A stretch of DNA of 64,000 nucleotides from Rhabditophanes sp. KR3021 (Eukaryota; Nematoda; Chromadorea; Rhabditida; Alloionematidae), in the NCBI GenBank assembly GCA_963281155.1, contig CAUJLY010000006.1, positions 6,820,001-6,884,000 of the forward strand. The letters are read 5' to 3'. The notes under the pieces were generated by a model, which was not told the DNA's origin, searched no databases, and saw nothing but the letters and a program-made list of their open reading frames with translations. Of the stretch, positions 11,361-23,437 are shown one piece after another. Made by a program: the position numbers and the translations under genes. The first letter of the stretch is position 1. Each line of letters begins with the position of its first letter.

Positions 11361-14300
11361 ATGCATAATTCTTGTTCATTTTGTAATCATTATCCGGCTT
11401 CCAACCATGAAAGTAACACCATATCAACAAATTTAATATCATGTGGAAGTGAACATCAAGATTTTAATAAAACTACTCATCCATGTGTTTATCAAATGCC
11501 ATCTGAATCTATAAGCAGCATGCATAATAAGGAGGAGGATGCGAATGAAGAAAACGATGATATTGAATATTTGCTCAAAAGCATTCCAAACGGCCAGCAC
11601 ACTTATAGATATAAATCAGGAAATCAAGAAGTTATAGAATTATGTACGAGTCAAGAAGAAAAAGTTATTCGTTCCCAGAGTGATGTAAGTCTATATAAGA
11701 CTTCGTTTTTAATATATTCAAAACATTAGCATATTAAGAACACTTTTAAAATAATTTCCTGTAAATATTTAAATATTTATTTTTCTTTCATTAAAATATA
11801 TTATTTAGAATTTTAATCAGAAGAATGAGGATTCAATGGATACTTCATCAGATAGTGATGATGATTTATATGCCCTTCCTATTTTAGCCCCACTAAGGAA
11901 ATCAAGAACAACACCCGGCTTATCTAGCATATCTCATCGAATGACTATTGGAGACGATAAAAACACAGCATTAAAAGATGCAAGTGTTTTAAAATCAAAA
12001 ACAACATTCAATTTTAAGGTAAAGTATATCTGTCGAACACTTTTATTTTTAATTCAATCTATATTATAAATTTATTAGACATATCGTATAAAAAATATAT
12101 GCTTGCTGTAACAATAACATATTTACTTTTTTGATATATGTGTTAATTTTGAGATTGACAATATATTTAAAAAAATTAGCTATTTGTTATCTTTTTTTAT
12201 CCATTTCATTATTATATCTATGCCAAATAATCGGAATGTTATAATTCCTTAAGTACTTCATTTAATTCGATACATGCATGCCTTCTTCAAATACATATTT
12301 TTTTTACTTTTCATTAACATTATATTAATTAAAGTTACATGTCTTTAGGAATATAACTTCCTTCATATCATTACCATTAATCACAAATAAACTGAGTATT
12401 ATTTTTAATAAACAAATATAAAAGGTCGCACCATAATTTTTAGGAATTCATATTTTATATACTTTTAAGGAAAACATGTCTAATATAGTCACTTGCGTTC
12501 ATTTTTTAATCCTGCTATAAAAAGTTGAAGTAATTATAAGTATCTCGTTTAATAGTACTTTCAAATTATTTAGTTAGCCATTTACACAAATAATTTAAGA
12601 TGTATTTTCTATTTACTGTACTATAGCTGATTAATGAAATAAACACATGCACTTATTTCTCGGACTTTATCCTTTGCGTACATTTATTAAAATTAATTTT
12701 GTTTTTAGGACATAAATAGAGAATTGTCAATCCAGGAGGAAGAAATTTGTTTTGATGAAAGTCGCGTGAAGCATACTGATAAGTCAAATTTGCATTTATC
12801 TGAAAATGAGCTTCTACCTATAAGCAAAATATATCCGTCTATTAAAATGGTGGGCGATATTTGGCCAGAACCTTATAAAATGAATTGTGATGATGAAAAT
12901 AAGACTAATTTGTTTGAGGGAGATAACAAAAACGTAGATACAAAAAAAATATCGTTTGAAGAAGACTTTCATGAGAAAGATGAAGGCGAGGATGTTGGTG
13001 AAGAAGGAAATATGAATATTTTTTCTGAAGGTGAATCAAATTGCTCAAATAATGAAATTGAAAGTAGTCTTCGTTGCTGGTCTGTTCCGCCAGATATAGA
13101 TTATTATGGGGAAACAAATATACTTATTGACTCTAACTTTCCTTTAACATCTTCATGTTGGTCTGCCCCTGAACTTGAAGTAAATAGGGAGAAATGCGAT
13201 TCTTCAACATCAACGTCATTTGGCTCAACACCAGCTACGTCAATTGAAATTATACCTAAATATCCAAACTACAATATCATACCCCAAAACTTTATTAGGT
13301 AAGTATTGTATAGTTTGTTATTGATACTAACTTTTACATTATTTTTATTCTTACTTCCTATTGCAGAGATCAAACAAAGAAAATGTACTCAGATGACAAA
13401 GAAACGGAAATTCTGGATGACGAAACAGATGAATATGATGATGAGGAGGATGATGTACCGCTTACACATATTACAGATAATAATTTTAGACGACGCTACT
13501 ATATGAATCCTACATCAAAAACTTCTAGCATGCCTAACTCTCGTTCAGACAGCCATTTGATGAGAAAGTTAGATGAAGAATTAGGTCTTTATCAACCCCA
13601 ACCATCTTATGATAATCATGCTAAACAGCACCAAAGACCTACCAATTTTCATATTCCTTTAAACGATTCTATCAGAAATAATTCCACACATGATGCTAAT
13701 AATTGCAAGAACTTAAATATCAGAAAAAGCTTACCGTATTCGCAATCATCTAACTTATTTATGAATAGAAATGATTGTAAGGATATGTATAATGGTGATG
13801 CTAGAATGCGCAATTTAAAAGATTATACATATAATAAGGCTGTTACAGAAGAGTATGAAGATTACGAACAAGATATCAATTATCATTTACCTCATTCTCT
13901 AAGCAACCATAATGATTTTTTAGCTCACTCTAGTGTATTTCATCATAGCAATGGAAAAGAACTACCCAGAATGACGTCTTCTTCCTTCTCTGGACTTGAG
14001 ATGTTTCAATATCCACTTGACCAAATAGACAATTACGAGGTATCGTCGTACAATCAAAACAATATACCATTACAACCCAGAAAAAAAAGTGTTATTGAAG
14101 AAGATAATTTTCCAAAAAATTGCCCAGTTACCTCTAGTCGTATTCCTCTTTCAAATTCATTTAGCAATGCGCACCACTACCAACAACCAACTCATTTTCT
14201 TGATAAAGTAGAAGAAGAAGAAAGACAATTGGACAGAGTTTCAACATTTTCAAACTTGCCATCACACACATTTATTGGTTCCATGTTTGATAGTAATGTA

Positions 14301-17300
14301 GTTAGTGGCACCATGAGTGATAATGTAACTCCTAATGGTAGTACAAGACTCGAAAACACTTCTTCTCTCCGAAATTCCTTGTCATTTTCAATAAAAAATG
14401 GAGATGGAAGTAATAGTTTTGTCATAAACACTCCTACCATCATAAATGGGTCGCCTAGCCCAGGCTTGGCATCCTCAGTTCAAACTACTTTGGTAGGTGG
14501 TGGTGGGCCAGTTGTTTCAGCTACAGAGCAAGCTCCTTCTAATAATACAACTGCAAGAAAAAGAGTTTTACCTCAAAGACCTGATTGCATTAATTATAAA
14601 CCAATGATCCCCGGGCAAAGTAAGTTTTATTCCTTTATATTATAATTTCTTATTTAATTCAATTAATTCAAATTATGTTTAGACCAGTCTTATGCAGCTA
14701 CTGCTTCATGCGCTAAAAGTGATTATAAAATGGAGGATGAATTAATTTACAGAAGGTAAGGCTTTTCTATGCTTTTTGTTCAAATATGAAAATATCATCT
14801 GAGCGAGTCGATTAAAAAATACATTCAAATTAAAATTCATTCATTTCCTTTCTCCTACTTGATTATTTATTGAAAGAAGCTTAATTTATTTTTAATTCAT
14901 TGAAAAAAACTTCCTTGCAAAGTGTATCTAAATGTTTAGTCACGAGGACACATCTAAGTACTTATTTAAATGATAATAAAAATGTTCTTTTCCAAATAAA
15001 ACTAACATATCTATCAATTTCGGGCTTTCCTTACTACGACCACAACTGTCTTCTTCATGGCTTATTTGATAAATTAAATTGAACTTTTTATAATTTGCTT
15101 ACCAAAATAAAGACCATAAGAATGGTAAAAGGGGTTTTATTATCCGCAAGCATTATCTTATTTTATCACGAATTGGAGAAATTGAGACGTTTGTGATATT
15201 ACAACAAGTTGCTAAATTAAATAAATGAAACATGCAATAATTTTGTAAATGCTTTTACGGGCTGGAAAAATGGATATAACTGACTATTTTTAACTGCTTT
15301 TTAATTATGCCAAAGCAGCAGTAATTGGGCTTCAACTTTCACAAGACACACACCACACATTTATTAAGTATATGCTTTGGGCGAAATTTAGTTTCCACAA
15401 TAAGATAGATAAAAGTACAACGGAAGTTTACAATTTAGTTGTTAATAACTTGATACAAATAAATTATTTTCATTTTTAAGCTGAAAGTGATTGAAGAAGT
15501 CAAACTTTCTTATCTTGATAGCATCATATTAATTATTTTTTTTCAGAGACTTTTCACAATATATTTCTGGCTCAAATGTCAATCATATTCCCAATCCAAA
15601 CGGTTACGACAATATATTCCAAAACAACTTTAACCGATTTAATCATTCTACATCACAACAATTTGTTAGCTACGGAATGGGAAAACAACAACAGAGTAAG
15701 TCATTTTAATAATTAATTAGTTTTTACAAAACAAATTAAACTGCATATAGTTCACATAATCTTGCAAACAATAAATCTTATAGTGTGATTTAAAAAATGC
15801 ATATGAAAGCAAATTGCCCTCTTGAGGAAGATAGGTAAAATTTAAGAGTTTATCTTTTGGTTGACAATGAATTCTTTGGTTAATAGATGGTTTTTCTCAT
15901 TAATTTCATTTAATCAAAGACCCATTATATATTATCCATTATACTTAATTTTTTATAATATTTACTTAGAGTTATAAAAATGTAGTTATTATATTTTAAA
16001 TTTAATTTTGGCATTTTACTAGCAATAAAATATTCCTCGCTAAGAAAATAATAAAATTTATATCTCAATTTTGGAGCAGAATATATATCAATTATTCCAA
16101 TTAATTATTTGTTAAAGTATCTTTTCTATTTCATGAGGTCATACATTTTTATGATGATTACATTATCAAAAGACTAGCACAACTATATAAATCTATCTTA
16201 TTTAATAGAATTGCCATCTGCCAATAAAGCCAACTTCTTTCTATTTCTTTTGCTTTGTATGACCTAAGTAATAGTGCCTGTGCATATACGACATTATATG
16301 AGCAAATATTTTTCTTTATCAAATGTTTTGATTCTCTTAATGTTCATATTCATTTATGGATTTAATCTAAATTAGTACTTTTAAACAAAGCCAAAACATA
16401 TACATCTGAACATAGATAACATACATATGAATATTTAAAATCACAATAATTATTTTTACTGACATCATTTTTATCTTTTTTAATACAGTTTATTTTGTCC
16501 CTCGAAAATTGATTATATATCTCAAGTTTCATTTAACTATCATTCGCCCACGATTTTCCTTTTTTAATTAATTTAAAAGGAACCAATTCCTTTGTTTGTG
16601 TGATTGTTTAAATTTCCAAAGAGTGTAACCAAAAAACAAGCTTTTTAGTTAACTAGATATTTAGGCCTGCTCATTTTTTAAAATGGCCCCAATTGTCTAA
16701 TTTTATAGAATGTTTCTTGCTCAATACAGGATTAACCATTTGCCTATGAATATAAAAATTTATCAACAACATATTTTCGGTTCCTTCCAAAAGTCTACTT
16801 TTGTCTTTTCTTTTTGCATAATATTGAACCACAAACAAATTTTAAGACATCAGAGAGACTTTATAGAAGAGTAGGCCGCGAGTTTGATGGTATAGCTGGT
16901 GGTTTATGTGCAGATATCGTAAACACATATATAAAGGCAAATTTGCCCGTTTTAGATAATGTTTAGGTTTTTGGGGTATGGTGTTGTCAAAGTTTATTTA
17001 AGAAATTCTATTCTTATTGATTATGTCGAGGAATAATAATTTAATTAGTTTTGTTAACAATGACCTTAAATTAACTTTATTTTGAGTCATTTGATTTTAC
17101 TTTTTAATGTCAAAAGGTTAGTCAACTTAAGATGCCCTTGTTGACGATTAGTTCGTTTTTGTCCAAAGAACTATAGGTTTTTACAATATTAGTACTTAGT
17201 AAGTTCCCAAAAATTCATTAATGTTCTATGTTATTTCGCATCACTGTATAGGACTTTAGTACACTCTAATTCATCTCAAACAACTAAAATGTAATATCAA

Positions 17301-19233
17301 AAAATAAAATTATATCCATCACCATTCATTCTGGCAATCCGACACTTTTGTGACATTTAATGAGGTCATTCCAAATATTATTGAAAAATACTCTTATAGA
17401 TAAATTTTTTACAACTTTATTTTTTGTTTATTCAACTTTACTCAAACTTTGACTATTTTATCAAAATTTATTTAAGATTATCTTTCTTTTTGAACAATAT
17501 GTAACACTCCAGAAATATCTTTTTACAATCAAATTGTTGAAAATAGCTCTAAGCCAAAAAAATTGGCACTTCCTAAATTTAAACTAAATTGCATAGTAAA
17601 ATGAATGTAATACATTTTTTCAAAAATATCATAAAAATTAATTTAATTAACTTAAAATTTTCCATCTTGTTGACAAATATTCTATAGCAAAAATATATTG
17701 TTTGAAACTAAATAACACATTCAAACCGTTATTTGTTGTTATTTTATTTGTTACATTGTTTGTAAATTTACATTTCTTCTAAGTTACACCAATTTTAATT
17801 AAATTAATTATTAGGGTAGAAACAACCAAAAAGTCCCTTTTTGTTTTTATTGAGAATAGATAGCCTTTTTTATTAATTTTACTGAGTAACGTGCCGAATT
17901 TGTTTGGTATTACTTAGAATCATTGTGTATACATACTATTTTATTAATACATTTTTAATTTTTAGACAACATCGTTTCTTCAGTACCTTTGGCCGATTCA
18001 AATACACAAGTAACTAGGAGTCATCGGAAACTTCCTCCACTCCCAATAAAATCAGAAGCAGCTGCATTATTACCTAATCTAGGACGTCCATTTTTACAAA
18101 GTATTCCTTCTCTAATGAATAACCAAGTACATTTAAATCAGCAGCATTCTTCTAATCATTCCAAGAATGTAAATGCCCCTAAATCTCTTGACTTTGACAT
18201 TCATATCGAAAATAATCTTGTTCATAGTCCATGTTATCCATACATTACACGAAACCAAATGAATGGGAAAAGTGTTGGAGATCATCAATTATGTTATGGT
18301 ATTGAGTCTACAATGCTACGTTCCGCATGTACAATTGAAGATAGTTATTATGAAGACGGGTTGAATGGTAATGCTTTAGGAAGCGTTAAACGTATGTTTC
18401 CGCAATGCCATTAAATTTTAGTATCTTTTTAATTTTTTAGAAATAATCCACTCAAATGCTGAAGATAGCTCGGGAGTCTCATCCTGTTGCACAAACGCTG
18501 ACAGCTTAAATCCAACTCATCGTGTTCAAAATATATTCATACCAAGACATGATGATGAAATTGTGTTAGAAATTGGAGATGCAGTGCATGTGGAAAGAGA
18601 ATATGATGATTATTGGTGTTATGGAACAAACTTAAGAACAGGTAAACATGGAATATTTCCTGTTGCACATATTTGCGAAATTGATTTGGTTGAAGAAATT
18701 TGTATGGGTGCCTTAAACAATCCTACTGTTAAACAAATTCCCGAAGAAAGAGATACTTTTTATCTTACCATGTTGGCATCAATTGAAGTTGCTCATCACA
18801 AAGGCAATGATGTTTTGGTCCAAGCTATCAATAAAGTAAGTCATTTAAAATTTAAACAATTTATAAGCATTTGTAGGTTATGTCTTGTTATCAAAACAAG
18901 GAGGAAATATTGGTGCCACAAACAATTTTAATGGAAGTATCATTAAGGGGAATTCATGTTATAGATAAAAAGAAAAAAAATTTCTTCAAATGCCCGACAT
19001 TTGATTTCTTTTATTCCTTACAAAATATATCCTTTTGTGGAGCTCATCCAAAACACTTGAAATACTTTGGCTTTATTACGAAACATCCTCTACTACCAAG
19101 ATTTGCTTGTCATGTCTTCTTATCAAATGAGTCAACACAGCCTATCGTTGAAGCTATCGGTCGTGCTTTCAAACGTAGCTATGATGAATATATGGCATTT
19201 GCTCATCCAACAGAAGACATTTATATCGAGTAA
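11361..19233 (+). CDS. jip-1: JNK-interacting protein 1 (JIP1/MAPK8IP1-type scaffold), nine exons
   Basis: Exons: 11361-11684, 11809-12018, 12709-13298, 13367-14619, 14683-14755, 15547-15695, 17966-18391, 18441-18835, 18877-19233. Every junction keeps frame, giving 1258 aa, much longer than mammalian JIP1 (about 710). The first 1000 residues are disordered, Ser/Asn-rich and acidic (for example DDETDEYDDEEDD). An SH3 domain follows (about 1034-1095: THRVQNIFIPRHDDEI, DDYWCYGTNLRTGKHGIFP), then a PTB domain (about 1105-1250). The C-terminus HPTEDIYIE is nearly identical to the conserved JIP1 end, which binds kinesin light chain. A JNK-docking-like patch, KSKTTFNFK, ends exon 2 (about 170-178). 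JIP1 tethers JNK-pathway kinases and links cargo to kinesin-1 in neurons. The start ATG is the first in frame; an upstream 5' exon cannot be excluded. Confidence 0.9.
15696..17965 (+). other. Large intron of the JIP scaffold gene
   Basis: Intron 6 (2.27 kb, GTAAGT donor, TTTTTAG acceptor). It is far longer than the typical intron here and could hold regulatory elements. I see no nested gene, RNA gene or repeat in it. Introns 2 (690 bases) and 5 (791 bases) of the same gene are also unremarkable. Confidence 0.6.
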
Positions 19234-19520
19234 ATATGTATATGAAAATAGTCACAATTTAAATGAGAAATACCATTTTTTTAACAGCAAATTTTGACAT
19301 GCAAAAATGATCTCTACAAGAGTTATCAAAATGTAACCTTTCTTTCATCAAAACATTATTCATGTGTATTTATCATCATTATTTCAGTATAAAAATCAAA
19401 TTTTTAGTTGTGCAAATTTATTTATAAATAAAAATGATATTTTGACAAAAAAACAAGTGGCCCGCTATCATTGTTTGTGTCATAGATTACAATATGCATA
19501 TGTGAATGGCCATATACTTT

Positions 19521-20322
19521 TTATACATTCATATTACCATCCATTTTATCAATTTTGGCTTTTTTAGCATCACGAATTCTTTTATTACCAAACCAATTTG
19601 TTACTTGAATTTGTGTCAATCCACACCTAGCAGCTAACAATCTCTTTGTATTGTCGTCAGGATACGGCTTATTTATGTTTTGATTAAAGTATTCAGTCAA
19701 AATATAAGTAGCATCTTTGGAAAAGTTTCTTCTACTTTTTTTCTTATTATGTTCGAGGTTAATAAACATCAAGTAGTTCAGGAGATTCCTTTTGATGTCC
19801 ATTTCGCAACTCTTTATATTGTCAGTTATCAATTCTTCAGCAATTTGGCAGTCTTCTTCAGTTAGTGGTCGAAATAGACGCTGAGCACTCAAACAACATT
19901 GCAGATTCTTTACTTGATATAGGGCGTTCTGTTTAAAGTTTGCCATTTCTTGTTGGTAAAGAAGCAGTACATCCTTGTACTTTTGTCCAAGTTGGCGTTG
20001 GTATGGATCATGTGAACACAAAAACCTGTCTCCGGTAAAATAAATATCATTCTAAACATAAAAATACGTGATTCAAATAGCAATAACTTACGAGCTTATT
20101 ATCTACATCAGCATGGGTTATACTTTTGTCTTCAGCTACTCCTTTTTCGAAAGAAGGGATATTTAACTTAAGATCACTGAAAACATCTGTCAAAGCAGAA
20201 ACGTAGCGATTTTTCCAAATAGCTCCCTCATTAGCTTCCTTCTGGTGATAGTTGAAAGTAAAATCATCATTAGAGGCAATATCTTGGACTGCTTTCATCA
20301 ACTCATCAATTGAATTCATCAT
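19521..20322 (-). CDS. Divergent PBC-class TALE homeodomain protein (exd/Pbx family; ceh-60-like)
   Basis: Two exons (20322-20092 and 20051-19521) with a 40-base intron give 253 aa. The C-terminal homeodomain (about 179-241) has the three-residue TALE loop extension (NKPYPDD) and the recognition helix VTNWFGNKRIR, the PBC signature. The N-terminal part aligns loosely with the PBC domain (ELMKAVQDIA, NYHQKE, VDNKL), but with very low conservation, as in nematode CEH-60. PBC proteins are Hox/Meis partners that act in the nucleus. The gene converges on the JIP gene with only 287 bases between stops. A TATATAAGG-like string sits only 7-16 bases upstream of the chosen ATG. If it is a real TATA box, translation may start at an internal Met (20298). 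Confidence 0.78.
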
Positions 20323-20867
20323 TGACACCTTATATAAGAATTTAAACTGTGATACCTATAAAATAATTGGAACGACAGTCCGCGAATTGAAGACGAAAAT
20401 TTTGGTGACGGGGTCCCAGTTGATACCGAATATTAACTATATGGAAAAAAAACAGCTGTGAGTTGACAAGAATAGGAACGGACAGGCGGGTGTATCACAT
20501 TTTTTGGTTTTCGGTTCAATTCTTATCAATGATTGGCAGTTAAACCCGTTGATAGAGTGTTTGTGGCTTGATATTAGAGATAATATCATACCCAGTACCT
20601 ACTTCATAATGTATCATAATTATTTTCAAAATATTAAGAAGATGGGACCTGATCATTAAGATGCCTTCGGATCAAAGAAAAGTTTGTAGTCAAGAAAGTT
20701 TGTTCAAATTTGATAAGTTGCTTTTGATATAAAGAGTGTTCTTTATCAGTTGAATGTACCCTTATACAGTTAATTTGGGTTCTGTTATCAAAGTGTACGT
20801 AATTATCAACTTGTGTGCAATATTATATTCAATCACTGTCTTTGCATATTCATTGATTCTTGCCCAA
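20323..20867. promoter_or_regulatory. Bidirectional promoter interval with GATA-factor-like sites
   Basis: The 545 bases between the divergent homeobox (-) and saposin-like (+) genes. There are two TGATAAG-type motifs (20522-20528 on minus, 20711-20717 on plus), a TATAAAG box at 20728-20734 and a nearby TTTATCA (20742-20748). Clustered TGATAAG elements mark intestine-expressed genes in nematodes, bound by ELT-2-type GATA factors. That fits a digestive saposin-like secreted protein. The motif positions are direct observation; the tissue assignment is inference. Confidence 0.45.
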
Positions 20868-21874
20868 ATGTTTAAAGTTACTACTTTTTTTCTAAGTTCA
20901 TTTGTTTTGCTTGCATCTGTTGATTCATTTGAATTGGACCACAAGTTGGTGAAATCTATAATTGGAAGTTTTGCCAATACATGTACTGTGTGCAAATTCG
21001 CTGAAAGAGTTACTTTGGACGATTTCCCTCTTGCTGATGTTCAAATAAATCTTGAAGATAAGTGCGACGTTTTGCCAACATCATACTCAGGAATATGTAA
21101 AAGAGCTACTGGAAAGGTGGTAGATATGGGCTACGAAAAGGTTACTGCCTATTTTAAAGATCACAATTGTGACGATTATTGTGGATCAAATACTTTGCCT
21201 ATCACCAACGAATTGGCTTGCCAACCAATCCATTACATGTATGACAACAGTGATAGTCTTATAGAAACATTAAAAAAGCATTCAACTGATGTCTGCAAAA
21301 GCGAAACGGATGTTATGAAATGTATTAAGAAAATTGATAGCGTTGTCGATATTGGAAAAGGTATTGCCAAAAGAAGTATCATACGATTAGCTTTGAGAAT
21401 TGACTCTATGACTGTATGCGGAATAAGTAAGTTATTATTCGATAAAAATTGACTTCATTTTCCAAATAGACTATGCGGAATCAGAAAAAGGGAAACTAGT
21501 TGTTGAAAATGCTAGATTAGAAGCTGATGGGACAACAAATCAACAAATCGAATGCATTCTTTTTAAGGAACTTATTGCTTTTTATCGAAAATCATTTGGA
21601 TTTGACTCCAATGGGCAACCCAATCAAACATCAATTCAATTTTTGTTAACCGTAGCAAAAACGGTAACTGCTGTATGTAAGAAAATTGATCTTTGTAAAA
21701 ACCAACCAAAAATATGTACTGATTGTGACGACTTTGGCCAAGGAATGATCCCATTATTAGGTCAATTTCTTCCTGGTATTTTAGCTGGACTTGTTGACGT
21801 AAGTTCATAATTAATTAAAATCATTACAGTAATATATTTAGAAAATTATCCCTGGATGTGATGCAACATTTTAA
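20868..21874 (+). CDS. Secreted saposin-like (SapB-pattern) protein
   Basis: Three exons: 20868-21426, 21470-21798 and a tiny terminal exon, 21842-21874. The start chosen gives a classic signal peptide (MFKVTTFFLSSFVLLASVDS). An in-frame ATG at 20754 would add 38 hydrophobic residues. The mature protein has CTVC, then KCDVLPTSYSGICK and CDDYC, the spacing of a saposin B domain. A second Cys-containing block follows (LACQP, DVCKSETDVMKC, TVCGI), then CKKIDLC and ICTDCDD. If exon 2 is read through, it stops at 21810. Splicing at GTAAGT to the last exon instead adds KIIPGCDATF, the lipid-binding SapB ending with its final Cys, so this model is preferred. Total 306 aa. Likely role: lipid interaction in the gut lumen or lysosome (family knowledge). 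Confidence 0.72.
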
Positions 21875-23437
21875 TTAATATAATTGAAACACTATTTGAA
21901 TAGTCAACAGATAACTATACCATACTACGAATAAATGTTTAATTTTTCATTATGCTAGTTAATTGGCCGAAAAAATGTATTTTTTACTTAAAGATTAATG
22001 TGATAAATAACCGAAAGAGATACAAAAATATGCTAATTAATATTCCATGAGTTTAGTTTTTTGGATGTCTTAATTTTAACTTCATCAAAAATACAAATAA
22101 CATGTCAAATTGGACCATTGATGCGTATCAAACAATTAATATTGGTAGTTTATCGAACAGTATCATCTTGCCTCACTCTCTCATAGTCGGAAGCATTCTC
22201 TTTGTCTAAAATATCTTCGTCGAAATAATCGTGTTTCAATAATATGATTTTGCAATACCGATAGTATGGGAAGCTTGTAATAGATTTAATAATATTATCA
22301 GTGAATGAATAGCAATTGATATTATCTCTGATTTTCATCTTTAAAACACCATCATATATAAACCATTATATCTTTTGTCTATCAAATTCATACGTGATTG
22401 TTTGTTTAGATAAATCAAATTTTGATAATTATAAAAAACGTTTTCAAGAATAGAACGTCTGGTGTTTTTTAAAATCTGGCGTAGCATGCTAGATTTCAGA
22501 TTGGTATATTGCAATAGCCCATGCGAATAAAGTTATAACTAAACTGGAGTGATTCTAATGGCGCCTGGAGAAGTAACTGCCTAATATACCTTGTGACCAA
22601 ATTGAACTGAACTAAAATTTTTAAACCAGAAGTTTTTATGTAACATATGACTAGCAAAAAACAGCCACTCAAAATGCTATTCCAATGCGTTTAGGAATAG
22701 CTGTGGTTTCATTTTTATCCACATCATCCACATTTTCTTTAATGTTGTAAAGTCTATTTTTCAATGATAGCTTGTCTTTCATTTATAGACAAATCTTCAT
22801 TGCGAGAAGATATTTTTTTCTGTCGCACGATGGAAAAACCATCAAAAATTTAATCTCTTTTTTTCATTTGATTTTCGGGATGAAAAATAATAAATTTTAA
22901 AACGCCATTGTGTAGAACGCAGACTGAAGTATAATATGGGATAAAATGAGTTTATTATTGGCGATCCCTTAGGAGAAATAACTCAAAATATGTTGTTTTA
23001 ACTGTTGATAATTTATACAGATGTAATATTGAATTTTGTATCGAATCTGAATTTTTTGAGCATTCACACACAATTAAAAAAGAACAAGTGGTAATAAAAA
23101 ATATTAGAAGTTAAAGTTGATTTTTAATATCCAGCAGAAACTAACGTTGACTAAGTAAGTAGTTTTAAAAGAATTACAGATTTGGTTTAATAAAAAGTAT
23201 GCTTACAAAATCTTTATTCAAATAATAGATATCTTATAATATAGTTTTTTCGTGAAAGTAATATATTTTGCTTATAAATAACAAATCATGTATTATCTAT
23301 TCTTTATGAGGATGACCCATAATAAATATCATGAAATGCGAGAATCTCAATATGAAGTGAAATATTTAAGTTCTCGGTATTGCAATATTGACAAATTAAA
23401 CATATTGGATGTGACAACAAGTATTTTTCTCTTAAAA
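21875..23437. other. Intergenic, no gene seen
   Basis: 1.5 kb between the saposin-like gene and the 3' end of the ArfGAP gene. A 62-codon minus-strand frame (22150-22338) has no recognisable features. The 22450-22900 part is slightly more GC-rich but has stops in all frames. Confidence 0.45.

Noticed and set aside
16860..16930. Less AT-rich patch (AGTAGGCCGCGAG, GGTATAGCTGGTGG) that looked like a possible tRNA
   Set aside because: No T-arm consensus and no cloverleaf pairing could be built; it lies within a JIP intron.
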